DNA of 47,420 nt from an uncultured Bacilli bacterium (GTDB taxonomy: Bacteria; Bacillota_I; Bacilli_A; RF39; UBA660), in NCBI GenBank assembly GCA_934095965.1, contig CAKOKR010000005.1, positions 1 through 47,420 of the forward strand. Reading direction: 5' to 3'. Shown here piece after piece: positions 1-8,090 of the stretch. Within the stretch, counting starts at the first letter, position 1. The number at the start of each line of letters is the position of its first letter. The notes under the pieces were generated by a model. The model did no database searches. It saw only the letters and a list, made by a program, of their open reading frames with translations, and was not told the origin of the DNA. A program made the position numbers and the translations under genes.

Positions 1-151
1 CTGTAACTTTTTCAATTTCTGTTGGTAGTGGAACAGGTCCAGAAATTTCGCCACCAGTTCTTTTAACAGTTTCAACTATTTTTCCAGCAGCAACATCAAG
101 TAATTGATGATCATATGCCTTCAAATTAATTCTAACTTTATCTTTTGACAT
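1..151 (-). CDS. rpsJ: 30S ribosomal protein S10 (5' part, runs off left edge)
   Basis: The first 50 codons of ribosomal protein S10, a component of the 30S head that is also the NusB partner in antitermination. The translated start reads MSKDKVRINLKAYDHQLLD and continues with the family signature KIVETVKRTGGEISGPVPLP. The start ATG (149-151) is preceded by an AGGAGG about 10 nt upstream. In Bacillota rpsJ heads the large S10-spc ribosomal protein operon, which would continue beyond the left edge on the minus strand. It has a good promoter and a leader of about 130 nt in front. Confidence 0.96.
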   Translation of the reverse strand, partial: MSKDKVRINLKAYDHQLLDVAAGKIVETVKRTGGEISGPVPLPTEIEKVT

Positions 152-279
152 TCTTTCATGTCCTCCTTTCGCCTATATCTAGTATAGACATACTCCGTAC
201 AAGTTATCCTTTTCACTAGTTATAACTACCAACTCATCCTAGTGTATCGGTAACCTCGCACATCTCCGCAGTCATACGA
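152..279 (-). promoter_or_regulatory. Untranslated leader of the rpsJ operon, possibly a ribosomal-protein-binding leader
   Basis: Between the promoter and the rpsJ Shine-Dalgarno lies about 130 nt of leader. It is less A/T-biased than the surrounding spacers and contains short self-complementary pieces: a 12-bp palindrome TAGTTATAACTA and an AGTAT/ATACT hairpin close to the ribosome binding site. S10 operons are often autoregulated through such leaders. I cannot match this one to a named leader family by eye, so the regulatory role is inference. Confidence 0.35.
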
Positions 280-284
280 CTATA

Positions 285-314
285 ATTATATCATTAAAAT
301 ATATGAAAAATCAA
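285..314 (-). promoter_or_regulatory. Sigma-A promoter of the rpsJ operon
   Basis: On the minus strand TTGATT (309-314) and TATAAT (285-290) are separated by 18 bp, about 135 nt upstream of the rpsJ start codon. Confidence 0.7.
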
Positions 315-334
315 GCAAAAACTTACATTTTTCG

Positions 335-372
335 AAAAAAAATGAAAACAGTACTTTACATCATACTGTTCT
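335..372 (-). terminator. Rho-independent terminator after the cohesin/cadherin-like gene
   Basis: On the minus strand AACAGTA and TACTGTT arms (347-353 and 364-370) flank a 10-nt loop and are followed by a T-rich run. It sits directly after the stop codon of the gene ending at 380. Confidence 0.75.
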
Positions 373-379
373 CACACAT

Positions 380-1534
380 TTAAATTTTTTTTATTTTTTT
401 CTTTGCTACATAAAATATTATTCCTAAAGCACCAACTGATGCAAAAGAAATTAAACCAATAATCACATATAAACTATTTTTATTTTTAATTTCCTTTTCT
501 ATCACTATTTTATAATTATCGCTTGTTCCATCTTCTGCATATATTGTAAACTTAATTTCATTTTTACCATCCTCAAGTTTCTTTGGATTCAAACGTGTCA
601 CACTACAACCTTCTCCATTACATAATACATTAAAATTAACATACCAAACATCATAACCAACTTTACCACTATACGTTTTACTATCCTTATTATACATAAG
701 CTCTACATTTTTATTATTATCATCAATTACCTCAACTACACTTGCTGTTGTATCACTACCTGCATTAGCTCTATTAATATTTAAAACATATTCCCTAGAT
801 TTTCCAGATTCAGATTGAACTACTATAACATATTTGTTATTTCCTACTCTTAAGTTTCTATTACCTACGCCACTTACATATGCATTACTATCTATTGCAT
901 CAGCAATAATCTTTACAGATTCAACCCCATAACTAACTTCTCCATTATATTCATACACATTTTTATCAAAAGCCTTATCCCACTTAACTCCATCAACTTT
1001 AAAATACTTTAAATAATTATCATCAGATGGTGTATGTACCCTAAATTCAATTTTCTCATAACTATACCCATCACTTCCTGTAATAACACTTGTTACATCC
1101 TCAATATCCTTCACTTTCAATTTGAAAGTAGTCATTACAACCATTTCTCCCGTACTACACGTACTATCACTAAACATACTACCAGCTATATAATTATTCT
1201 CAGTTTCTATACCCAATTTAACACTAGCATTATTACCAAACGTCCTAGACATATTATTAATATACCAACCATCTCTAATACTATATATTTCACCAGGTTT
1301 ATATTCAAGCATTTCAAATACATCTTCATCAAATCTAAAATCAATATTAAAATTATTAATCTCTGTATCAAAAGACATACCAGTTATACCAACACGTATC
1401 TCAAGCTCGTCTCCAGGTTTAACAGTTTTCCATCCATCATACCTTATATCAAAACAATAACTATCTGCATAAACCCCATTAGTAAACAAAACAAATACAA
1501 CAAAACAGAGTATTATTTTATATATTTTTTTCAT
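380..1534 (-). CDS. Exported surface protein: cohesin-like domain, two cadherin-like sandwiches, C-terminal membrane anchor
   Basis: A 384-residue exported protein. Residues 1-23 form a signal peptide (MKKIYKIILCFVVFVLF, cut after VYA). The next ~140 residues have the look of a cohesin-type sandwich (PGDELEIRVGI near the start). Two cadherin-like beta-sandwich units of the PF12733 type follow, each starting near a 'Y.Y' strand and ending in YVLNINR or YKIVIEK. A single membrane helix (about 358-378) and a KKKIKK tail anchor it outward. The ATG at 1532-1534 is chosen because GAGGG lies 7 nt upstream and the signal peptide starts there; an upstream in-frame codon has neither. It probably acts in adhesion or surface assembly next to the pilin-like gene. 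No catalytic motif is seen. Confidence 0.72.
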   Translation of the reverse strand: MKKIYKIILCFVVFVLFTNGVYADSYCFDIRYDGWKTVKPGDELEIRVGITGMSFDTEINNFNIDFRFDEDVFEMLEYKPGEIYSIRDGWYINNMSRTFGNNASVKLGIETENNYIAGSMFSDSTCSTGEMVVMTTFKLKVKDIEDVTSVITGSDGYSYEKIEFRVHTPSDDNYLKYFKVDGVKWDKAFDKNVYEYNGEVSYGVESVKIIADAIDSNAYVSGVGNRNLRVGNNKYVIVVQSESGKSREYVLNINRANAGSDTTASVVEVIDDNNKNVELMYNKDSKTYSGKVGYDVWYVNFNVLCNGEGCSVTRLNPKKLEDGKNEIKFTIYAEDGTSDNYKIVIEKEIKNKNSLYVIIGLISFASVGALGIIFYVAKKKIKKI

Positions 1535-1551
1535 ATCAATCCCTCTATTAT

Positions 1552-1581
1552 AGTATAGCAAATTTTATTAAACTTGTCCAC
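1552..1581 (-). promoter_or_regulatory. Candidate sigma-A promoter of the cohesin/cadherin-like gene
   Basis: TGGACA (1576-1581) and TATACT (1552-1557), 18 bp apart on the minus strand, lie directly upstream of the ribosome binding site. They overlap the downstream edge of the preceding terminator. Confidence 0.45.
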
Positions 1582-1613
1582 AAGAAAAGAACTATTGAAA
1601 ACCAATAGCTCTT
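1580..1613 (-). terminator. Rho-independent terminator after the pilin-like operon
   Basis: AGAGCTATTG and CAATAGTTCT arms (10 bp with one G-U pair) around a 5-nt loop, followed by TTTTC on the minus strand. It ends the two-gene unit made of the pilin-like gene and the small exported protein. Confidence 0.8.
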
Positions 1614-1617
1614 CATA

Positions 1618-2136
1618 TTATTCAAATGAGAACATAACAACATCTGTAATACTATATCTACCATTAATTGATGGAACTAACAATCCACCAGATTCACCAG
1701 CTTTAATATTTTTACCATCTTTTGTAAATACAAAATACATATCATCAGTTATTTCTTCTTTACTAAATTCAACTTGAAGTTTACCACTAGCCTTGAAATA
1801 AACTTTATTAAAGTCATCAATACCATAGTAATTTAAAATATCTAACATTTTAACACCTTTATAAGTATGATATTCATTTTCATAAGATTCATCCATAACT
1901 GCAGCTATTTCATAAGTTTTTAAATCTTTGATATCTTCATTTGTTAAAGTACTATCATATATACCACTAATTGAAACAACAAATTTTGGTAATGTATAAT
2001 TAACTTCTTTAACATCTTTAATACCTCTTTCAGCTATTAAATTATTATATTTACTACTTTCTAACTTATTAGCTAAAAATACACAACCAAGTGTTAATAA
2101 AATACTAACACATGCTGTAATAATAATTTTTTTCAC
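1618..2136 (-). CDS. Small membrane-anchored extracellular protein of unknown function
   Basis: A 172-residue protein with an N-terminal hydrophobic segment (residues 3-23), a possible but poor lipobox at TLGC, and an extracellular domain. The stretch YKGVKMLDILNYYGI and the C-terminal GESGGLLVPSINGRYSIT recall cofactor-free relatives of the sulfite-oxidase/molybdopterin-binding fold seen as small exported Bacillota proteins; this is a weak resemblance. The start codon is GTG, only 4 nt after a strong AAGGAGG. It follows the pilin-like gene by 17 nt and shares its transcript, so a role with that surface protein is plausible. Confidence 0.6.
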   Translation of the reverse strand: MKKIIITACVSILLTLGCVFLANKLESSKYNNLIAERGIKDVKEVNYTLPKFVVSISGIYDSTLTNEDIKDLKTYEIAAVMDESYENEYHTYKGVKMLDILNYYGIDDFNKVYFKASGKLQVEFSKEEITDDMYFVFTKDGKNIKAGESGGLLVPSINGRYSITDVVMFSFE

Positions 2137-2153
2137 ATTTCCTCCTTATTCTA

Positions 2154-3962
2154 TTATGGTTTTTTACCATTACTTACATCATATAATGGTTTACCATTTG
2201 AATCATACCACTTACCATTTCCTTCAGTATAACCACAAGTACCCTTACAATCTTTATTACCGTTTGCAAGACCTTGATTATTTTTATGCAACTTATCTTG
2301 TTGATCTCTCTTTTCATCTTCAGACATTGAATTATTATTTTGGATTTCCCACCATTTTTCAGAATTTTGTTTCATTTGGCAGGTAGCATCACAATTAGAA
2401 CCTCCACCTGATGGACGATGAGAACCACCACCTGATGGACGACTAGGAGTTGGATCTGGAGTAGGAACATAACAAGCATCATAATAAGTACTATGTGACA
2501 TTACATCTGAAGTATTACCAGCAGCATCCATAGCATAACTATACAATGTATAAGTTGTACCACAAGAATAACTAAATGATGTTGATACTGATGAGAAACA
2601 ACTATTATTTTTAGAAGGAGTTTTTCCACTTGTTACACAAACATAAACAGTTATATTACCAGAGCCTCCAGTATTATCTTCATAATTAGGTTTACTAATT
2701 GAACCAGATCCTATAGAACCACCACTAACATAATGAGGTGGAGTATTATCATAATATACTTTATAAGAACTTATTCCACTACATTTACCAGCTTCATTAC
2801 ATGCTTTAACATAAATTGTTTGTCTATTATAATTAGTTGATATGTTACCTAAACTATTGCCAATATTATTTAAATTATTAGCATTAGTTCCATAATAGAA
2901 CTTAACTTCACTCTTGCTTTCTTCACCCATACCTTTACTAAATGTTAAAGTAAATGGGTTACCTGTATGCCACTTACCAGAACTAACTCCATCACTAGCA
3001 CTAATTTCTGGATTCTTTGGTGTAGCACTATCAATTCTTTCAATTGTAAATGTTTCAGTAGTTACATTACCAACATTATCACTTACACAGTATTTATATG
3101 TTCCTTCACTTGTATAAGTATGTTTATTATCACTTTGATATTTTCCACAATCTTCATTTTCACCTACAAATGAATAACCTTTGATGCCTGAACCAGTCAT
3201 ATCTGTTGCACTAATTACAACTTCTTTTGATGGAGCCCAATTAGTATCATATTTAGCTTCTTCAATAACAGGAAATTGTTTATCTACTCCAACTACACTA
3301 CTAACTTCTCCTTGTAATTTTTTACCATCTTCTTGATCAATTGTAACTTCACAACGATAAGTACTCATATTTACTAAAGCGTCTTCAGTATTTGTTAAAA
3401 CTTTACTTTCAGTACTTGATAAACCACTTGTACTTGTCCAATTAAATGATGCATTTTCAACAACTTTACCATTACTATACTTTATAGCAAGTGTAACATC
3501 ATCTTTAAACCAAGCATTACTAGATATAGCATCACAATTACCATTACCATCTAATACACACATTTGAAAAGCACTAGTTTTTTCATATGTATTACATTTA
3601 CCATCACTCTTACCTAAATCTTCACTAAGTTTTGATACATATTGACCATCTTCAAAAGTACTTTTAATGATGTAACAATTCATACTTTCATTATTTTGAG
3701 GGTTATATATATCGCTTTGATCATCAGGTTTAATTACCCCTTCTTTAATTAGGTCTTCAACACTTATTGTTGTAACATTAGTTTTATTAGCATATTCTTG
3801 TGCCTTAGCTTCTAGATAAGTTACTAAATTATCATAATCTTTTTTAAGTATATTTTTTCTAACACTTATAAATATCGCACTAGATAAAGCAACCACTAAA
3901 CTAAGGACCACAACTACAGCAATTAATTCCACTAATGTGAACCCTTTTTTCTTATCTTTCAT
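2154..3962 (-). CDS. Large type IV prepilin-like surface protein with Ig-like domains
   Basis: A 602-residue protein starting with a class III signal peptide: a short basic leader MKDKKKG followed by FTLVELIAVVVVL. The prepilin peptidase cut would fall after Gly7, with Phe at +1 and Glu at +5. Residues ~30-150 have a pilin-like helix and cysteine-containing head. Residues ~215-500 form Ig-like repeats carrying D..GN signatures (SDNVGNVTT, ACNEAGKCSG, AMDAAGNTSD). A Pro/Gly/Ser stalk with the duplicated unit RPSGGGS and a Cys-rich tail close the protein. It is 3-4 times longer than ordinary pilins. AGGAGG lies 7 nt before the ATG. No pilus ATPase, platform protein or prepilin peptidase is in the window, so assembly must rely on genes elsewhere. 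Confidence 0.75.
   Translation of the reverse strand: MKDKKKGFTLVELIAVVVVLSLVVALSSAIFISVRKNILKKDYDNLVTYLEAKAQEYANKTNVTTISVEDLIKEGVIKPDDQSDIYNPQNNESMNCYIIKSTFEDGQYVSKLSEDLGKSDGKCNTYEKTSAFQMCVLDGNGNCDAISSNAWFKDDVTLAIKYSNGKVVENASFNWTSTSGLSSTESKVLTNTEDALVNMSTYRCEVTIDQEDGKKLQGEVSSVVGVDKQFPVIEEAKYDTNWAPSKEVVISATDMTGSGIKGYSFVGENEDCGKYQSDNKHTYTSEGTYKYCVSDNVGNVTTETFTIERIDSATPKNPEISASDGVSSGKWHTGNPFTLTFSKGMGEESKSEVKFYYGTNANNLNNIGNSLGNISTNYNRQTIYVKACNEAGKCSGISSYKVYYDNTPPHYVSGGSIGSGSISKPNYEDNTGGSGNITVYVCVTSGKTPSKNNSCFSSVSTSFSYSCGTTYTLYSYAMDAAGNTSDVMSHSTYYDACYVPTPDPTPSRPSGGGSHRPSGGGSNCDATCQMKQNSEKWWEIQNNNSMSEDEKRDQQDKLHKNNQGLANGNKDCKGTCGYTEGNGKWYDSNGKPLYDVSNGKKP
2404..2442 (-). repeat. Tandem 24-bp repeat in the pilin-like gene stalk
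   Basis: The 15-mer CCACCTGATGGACGA occurs at 2404-2418 and again at 2428-2442, offset by 24 bp (8 codons). It encodes the repeated RPSGGGS stalk unit. Such in-frame repeats can expand or contract by slippage without frameshift. Confidence 0.8.
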
Positions 3963-3980
3963 TTCTATCCTCCTATAATA

Positions 3981-4009
3981 AGGATAGACTAAAATACAAA
4001 AAAAGTCAA
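3981..4009 (-). promoter_or_regulatory. Candidate sigma-A promoter of the pilin-like operon
   Basis: TTGACT (4004-4009) and TATCCT (3981-3986), 17 bp apart on the minus strand, sit just upstream of the ribosome binding site of the pilin-like gene. The -10 is imperfect. Confidence 0.45.
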
Positions 4010-4036
4010 TATATTTTATATCAACTTTTCACTAAA

Positions 4037-4546
4037 TTACATATTACATACTAAATTTATCTCTTTATTTTTTAATTTATTAAGTCCTAAAAATTCACTA
4101 ACCCTATTATATATAGCTAAATCTAATGTATCAATTAATTCAAAACTAAATTCACGTTGAAATAAGTCTACATAATAAGTTATATTTTTTTCTTTTTCAT
4201 TAACACATTCTACTTTATAACTAAAAAGTTCTTCCAAAGAATTAGTATTACCCCCAATTATTTTTTCAATTACTTCATATAAATAAGGATTAATTAATTC
4301 AATAGTATTTACTTCATATATGTCTAAATCACCATAAAAATCTTCTTTAACTCCAATTTTTTCATATTCAAATTTTTTATAGTTTATTCCAACACTTCTA
4401 TGGGGTAACCCATATGTCATATAACAATTACATCTTTCTATATTACAATCCTTTATTAAATCTTTTTCTATATTTCTTAAACTATCAACACTAAAAATAA
4501 CCCTATATTTCTTTATTACATCTTCACCAACAGAGTAATAATACAT
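4037..4546 (-). CDS. Unknown protein, third member of a tandem paralogue family
   Basis: A 169-residue soluble protein that I do not recognise. It shares a clear pattern with the gene at 5050-5574: an N-terminal MYYYSV/MYYYKV strand, a GLPHR/GIPHR motif, then DFYGDxDIYEVNTIELI and LYxxIExIxxGN. The protein is acidic and mixed alpha/beta with no signal peptide or membrane segment. The start ATG has an AAGGTAAGG stretch upstream. It is the last of three genes with 7-10 nt spacing behind gpmI, so probably one transcript. The shared core argues for local duplication rather than three independent genes. Function unknown. Confidence 0.65.
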   Translation of the reverse strand: MYYYSVGEDVIKKYRVIFSVDSLRNIEKDLIKDCNIERCNCYMTYGLPHRSVGINYKKFEYEKIGVKEDFYGDLDIYEVNTIELINPYLYEVIEKIIGGNTNSLEELFSYKVECVNEKEKNITYYVDLFQREFSFELIDTLDLAIYNRVSEFLGLNKLKNKEINLVCNM

Positions 4547-4553
4547 TTTTACC

Positions 4554-5039
4554 TTACCTTTCTTTTCCCCTATTATATTCTATTTGTTCAAGACCCATAA
4601 ATTTTCTTGCTTCATTATACATTTCTAAATTCATCTTATCAATAAATTCAAAACTAAATAAATCCCTAAATATACTATAGTAATAATTAACATCTCTTTT
4701 ATTACCATTCTTTTCAACCCTATAATCATATAATTCTTCTAAAGCTTTACTATCATCATTAATAATTTTTTCAATTAATTTATATAGATTAGGTCTAACT
4801 ACTTCTTCACAATCAACTTCAAATAATGGTTTAAAATCTTTACTTTTACCAAAATATTTAACATTATATGTCTTATAAATTTTATCAGCATTTTTATGTG
4901 GTTTTTCTGTAACATAATTGCTATGCACAGTTTTACCTAAATCAATTGCTAAATAATAAAGATATTTTTGCACACTTGCTAAATCATAATTAACCTTAAA
5001 TTTATATACATCATTATCAATTACTTTAAAATAATACAT
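4554..5039 (-). CDS. Unknown protein, second and most divergent member of the tandem paralogue family
   Basis: A 161-residue protein of the same family as its two neighbours: MYYFKVID start, KPHKNADK where the others have PHR, then NLYKLIEKIINDDSKALEELYDYRVE and a C-terminal MNLEMYNEARKFMGL helix. The DFYGD motif is replaced (SKDFKPLFEVDCEE), so it is the most diverged copy. AGGTGAGG lies before the ATG. No known domain is recognised. The order of divergence suggests an old triplication rather than a fresh tandem copy. Confidence 0.63.
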   Translation of the reverse strand: MYYFKVIDNDVYKFKVNYDLASVQKYLYYLAIDLGKTVHSNYVTEKPHKNADKIYKTYNVKYFGKSKDFKPLFEVDCEEVVRPNLYKLIEKIINDDSKALEELYDYRVEKNGNKRDVNYYYSIFRDLFSFEFIDKMNLEMYNEARKFMGLEQIEYNRGKER

Positions 5040-5049
5040 AAAACCTCAC

Positions 5050-5574
5050 CTATTTTTTCTTACTTCTATTAAGAACTAAGCTATAGTCATTTTTATTTTT
5101 AAGTTTTGGTGAATTAACAAATTCTAATAACTTTTCATACATTTCTAAATCCATTGTATCAACTAAAGTAACTTTAAATAAATGTTGGAAAGCTACTTGG
5201 TAATAATCAACATCTTTAACATTTTTTTCTTTCAAATCAATTTTTTTTGCAAATAGTTTTTCTAAAGCTAAAACATTTCCATTTAAAATTTCTTCAATCA
5301 AATTATAAAGTGGTGGTGTTATTAACTCAATTGTATTTACTTCATAAATATCATCATCACCATAAAAATCATATCGAGTATCCACAAATTTATATTCAAA
5401 TTTTTTATATTTTACATTCTTATCTCTATGAGGTATCCCAATCGAAGAATAAGTATATTCCTTTTCTATACTACAATCATTAGCTAAATCATTTTGTAAA
5501 GATTTAACTTTTTCTAAATCATAACTAACTTCATACTTAAATATTTTTTTATCTAAAACCTTATAATAATACAT
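5050..5574 (-). CDS. Unknown protein, first member of the tandem paralogue family
   Basis: A 174-residue protein with MYYYKVLDKKIFKYEVSYDL at its start, then GIPHRDKNVKYKKFEY, DFYGDDDIYEVNTIELI and LYNLIEEILNGN. It ends in a basic NRSKKK tail. The ATG at 5572-5574 follows GGAGGG closely and is preferred over an upstream TTG that would overlap gpmI. Its start lies 16 nt after the gpmI stop, so it is probably co-transcribed with gpmI. Function unknown; this family may be restricted to the lineage. Confidence 0.65.
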   Translation of the reverse strand: MYYYKVLDKKIFKYEVSYDLEKVKSLQNDLANDCSIEKEYTYSSIGIPHRDKNVKYKKFEYKFVDTRYDFYGDDDIYEVNTIELITPPLYNLIEEILNGNVLALEKLFAKKIDLKEKNVKDVDYYQVAFQHLFKVTLVDTMDLEMYEKLLEFVNSPKLKNKNDYSLVLNRSKKK

Positions 5575-5590
5575 AAACCCTCCATATAAA

Positions 5591-7087
5591 TTATTCAATA
5601 ATTAATGATTCAGTTCCTTCCATTTCTTTTGGAATAGCTATATCCATATAATCAAGAATCGTCGGTGCTACATTAACCAAAGAACCTGTCTTTTTTAATT
5701 TTATTTTTTCATCACACAATATAAATGGAATAACACTAGTAGTATGAGTTGTACAAATACTTCCATCTTCATTAATCATTATATCAGCGTTACCATGATC
5801 CGCAAGAATAACTACTTTATAAAAATTATCTTCTGCCTTTTCCATTATTTTATTTAAACACATATCAACCGCCATACAAGCCTTAGTTGCAGCATCCATA
5901 TTACCAGTGTGACCAACCATATCTGGATTAGCAAAATTAACTAATATAAAATCATAATCATTATTCATTGAAAGAATTACTCTTTTTGTTACATCAACAC
6001 AACTCATTTCAGGTTTTAAATCATATGTTGCAACACTTGGTGATGGAATATGAAACTTATCACAACCTTTTATCTTGCCATCTACACCACCATCAAAAAA
6101 GTATGTAACATGAGGAAACTTTTCACTTTCAGCAATTCTAGCTTGAGTAAAATCAAGTTCACTTAAATATAACCCTAATGAATTTTTAACTACAACTGGT
6201 TCAATTAAATTATATGTTTTGATTTTTTTATCAACTGGCAAAAAACTAAATACTAATGTATCTTTCATATTCTCTGTACTAAATCCATCAAATGTGCTCC
6301 AGTTTACTATTGATGATAATATTTGTTTAGCTCTATCAGCTCTATAATTCATCCACATAATTATATCACCATTTTTAATAGTGTTTTTGCTACATATAAT
6401 TGGTTTAATAAATTCATCAGTAATGCCTTTTTCGTAACTACTATTGATACTTTTTTCAATATTTATAGAACTCATTCCTTTGCCACTAACAACTAAATCA
6501 TAATAAGCTTTTGTTCTATCCCAATTTTCATCTCTGTCCATTGCATAATATCTTCCACAAATACTAACAATATCGCCAACACCATATTCCTTTATAACAT
6601 CTTTTACCATATTAACATATTTCATCGCATCATGAACACCAGTATCTCTACCATCAGTTATTAAATGAAAATGTATTTTAGTAAAACCATTATTAACTAA
6701 AAATTTATACATGCTAATAAAATCATCAACACCAGCATGAATATTACCATCACTACACAACCCCATTATATGGATATCTTTATCTTTATTTTCAATAAGT
6801 TTAATAACATTTGCATTTTCCATATCTGGTTCACTTAAAAAATCATTAACTAACATTTCACTTTGTTTTAATAATCTACCTGCTCCAATTGTCATATGTC
6901 CAACTTCACTATTACCAGCTTGACCTTTTGATAGACCAACAGCTTCTTCACTTGCTTCAAGTAAAGCATGCGGATACTTATTCCATAATTCCGTAAAAGT
7001 ATTCATATGAGCTGCAAGTATTGCATTACCTTTTTCTTCTTCACGATAACCAAAGCCATCTAATATAATAGTTAATATTTTCTTCAT
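5591..7087 (-). CDS. gpmI: 2,3-bisphosphoglycerate-independent phosphoglycerate mutase
   Basis: Cytoplasmic glycolytic enzyme converting 3-phosphoglycerate to 2-phosphoglycerate with two Mn ions. The 498-residue length is near the usual 505-515. Seen motifs are the N-terminal metal site TIILDGFGYR, the catalytic serine in GNSEVGHMTIGAGR, HLITDGRDT, GRYYAMDRDENWDR, VNFANPDMVGHTGN and the second metal cluster VILADHGNAD. The ATG at 7085-7087 has AAGGTGAT upstream and is preferred to a TTG two codons earlier. It follows the spo0A terminator, has a candidate TATAAT at its own upstream edge, and is followed by the three unknown paralogues. Confidence 0.95.
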   Translation of the reverse strand: MKKILTIILDGFGYREEEKGNAILAAHMNTFTELWNKYPHALLEASEEAVGLSKGQAGNSEVGHMTIGAGRLLKQSEMLVNDFLSEPDMENANVIKLIENKDKDIHIMGLCSDGNIHAGVDDFISMYKFLVNNGFTKIHFHLITDGRDTGVHDAMKYVNMVKDVIKEYGVGDIVSICGRYYAMDRDENWDRTKAYYDLVVSGKGMSSINIEKSINSSYEKGITDEFIKPIICSKNTIKNGDIIMWMNYRADRAKQILSSIVNWSTFDGFSTENMKDTLVFSFLPVDKKIKTYNLIEPVVVKNSLGLYLSELDFTQARIAESEKFPHVTYFFDGGVDGKIKGCDKFHIPSPSVATYDLKPEMSCVDVTKRVILSMNNDYDFILVNFANPDMVGHTGNMDAATKACMAVDMCLNKIMEKAEDNFYKVVILADHGNADIMINEDGSICTTHTTSVIPFILCDEKIKLKKTGSLVNVAPTILDYMDIAIPKEMEGTESLIIE

Positions 7088-7137
7088 AATCAATCACCTT
7101 CATAACCTAATTATAATACATGGCAAAAAAAAATACA

Positions 7138-7167
7138 ACAAAAAAGCCTCTGTGTAAACAGAAGCTT
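7138..7167 (-). terminator. Rho-independent terminator after spo0A
   Basis: Arms AAGCTTCTGT and ACAGAGGCTT (7158-7167 and 7144-7153; 10 bp with one G-U) around loop TTAC, followed by TTTTTT on the minus strand. The stem begins within the spo0A stop codon. Confidence 0.88.
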
Positions 7168-7930
7168 AAAATACCATTTCCTTTTTATCTAATTTAAATC
7201 TATCTGCTAGTGTTGTTAAAAATTCTGAATTTGTTGGTCTGCTACGATCAAAGTCAATACTATTACCAAACAAATCTTCCATTAATTTAATATCTCCTCT
7301 TGACCAACTTATTTCTATTGCATGTCTTATTGCTCTTTCAACTCTACTAGATGTTGTTTGGTACTTATCTGCAATCTTTGGGTATATTTCTTTTGTAACT
7401 AGTGTTGCTGCATCCACATCCTTATATAATAAGAGTACTCCTTCCCTAATATATTGGTATCCTCTAACATGACTTGGTATACCTAAATCATGAAGCATAC
7501 TACTTACTCCTAATTCAAGTTTTTCACTCTTTAAATCTAAAACTTCATCTTTGTGTGCAATCAAATCTTTAATTCTGTTATTCACTATGTCCATGTCAAT
7601 TGGTTTTAACATAAAGTAACTTGCTCCAAGAACCTGTGCTCTTTTAATTGTAAAATCATCCTTGAAACTTGATAAAACCATAATTTTCTTTTCAATATTA
7701 TTATGCTTCAATTCTTCCATTATTTTAAGACCATCATAATGTGTAAGAATTAAATCTAACATAACTAAATCATATGCATTTTTGTTATTAATCAAATAAT
7801 CAACAGCACACCTTCCATCAGTAAACCCACCAACAACGCTTACTTCTTCACTGTTTTTAAAATACTCTTTTACACTTCTAATAAGTGTCTCGTTATCATC
7901 CACCACAACTACCCTAAATTGTTTTTTCAT
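7166..7930 (-). CDS. spo0A: Stage 0 sporulation master regulator Spo0A
   Basis: Response regulator that switches cells into sporulation and binds 0A boxes once phosphorylated by the phosphorelay. The receiver domain (1-~120) has the acidic pair D11/D12, the phospho-acceptor D59 in LVMLDLIL and the conserved Lys in LKPID. After a hinge rich in Lys/Glu comes the Spo0A_C effector domain with the hallmark recognition helix: TTSSRVERAIRHAIEISW. Length 254 is close to the usual 260-270. It is monocistronic here: a terminator follows and two 0A boxes lie upstream, implying autoregulation. The usual neighbours recN and spoIVB are absent; it sits between tpiA and gpmI. Confidence 0.96.
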   Translation of the reverse strand: MKKQFRVVVVDDNETLIRSVKEYFKNSEEVSVVGGFTDGRCAVDYLINNKNAYDLVMLDLILTHYDGLKIMEELKHNNIEKKIMVLSSFKDDFTIKRAQVLGASYFMLKPIDMDIVNNRIKDLIAHKDEVLDLKSEKLELGVSSMLHDLGIPSHVRGYQYIREGVLLLYKDVDAATLVTKEIYPKIADKYQTTSSRVERAIRHAIEISWSRGDIKLMEDLFGNSIDFDRSRPTNSEFLTTLADRFKLDKKEMVF

Positions 7931-7976
7931 ATTTTTCCCTTTCGTATAAAGATTTTATTTTCATCCCTACAACTTC

Positions 7977-7982
7977 ATTATA
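7977..7982 (-). promoter_or_regulatory. -10 element of a spo0A promoter
   Basis: A perfect TATAAT on the minus strand about 45 nt upstream of the spo0A ATG. No good TTGACA-like -35 is found at 16-18 bp. This fits a promoter that needs activation, and two 0A boxes are placed just upstream. Confidence 0.45.
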
Positions 7983-8012
7983 AGACACTAAAACTCAAAA
8001 AGCTACAAAAAC

Positions 8013-8025
8013 TTTTGTCGAACTA
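8013..8025. promoter_or_regulatory. Spo0A-binding site (0A box 1)
   Basis: The plus strand reads TTTTGTCGAACTA, containing the 0A core TGTCGAA (8016-8022). It lies about 35 bp upstream of the TATAAT of spo0A, a position suited to positive autoregulation. Confidence 0.65.
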
Positions 8026-8053
8026 TGTCTACTTTTGTATATAGTTGTAAAAT

Positions 8054-8064
8054 TATGCCGAAAA
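8054..8064. promoter_or_regulatory. Spo0A-binding site (0A box 2)
   Basis: TATGCCGAAAA contains TGCCGAAA, matching the looser 0A consensus TGNCGAA, on the same strand as box 1 and 40 bp from it (about four helical turns). Confidence 0.5.
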
Positions 8065-8090
8065 TATCACAATTTAAAAGAATAAATGAA

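Noticed and set aside
1034..1558. Open frame on the plus strand opposite the cohesin/cadherin-like gene
   Set aside because: Low-complexity Ile/Thr/Tyr-rich translation, no ribosome binding site, and fully overlapped by a gene with signal peptide and domains.
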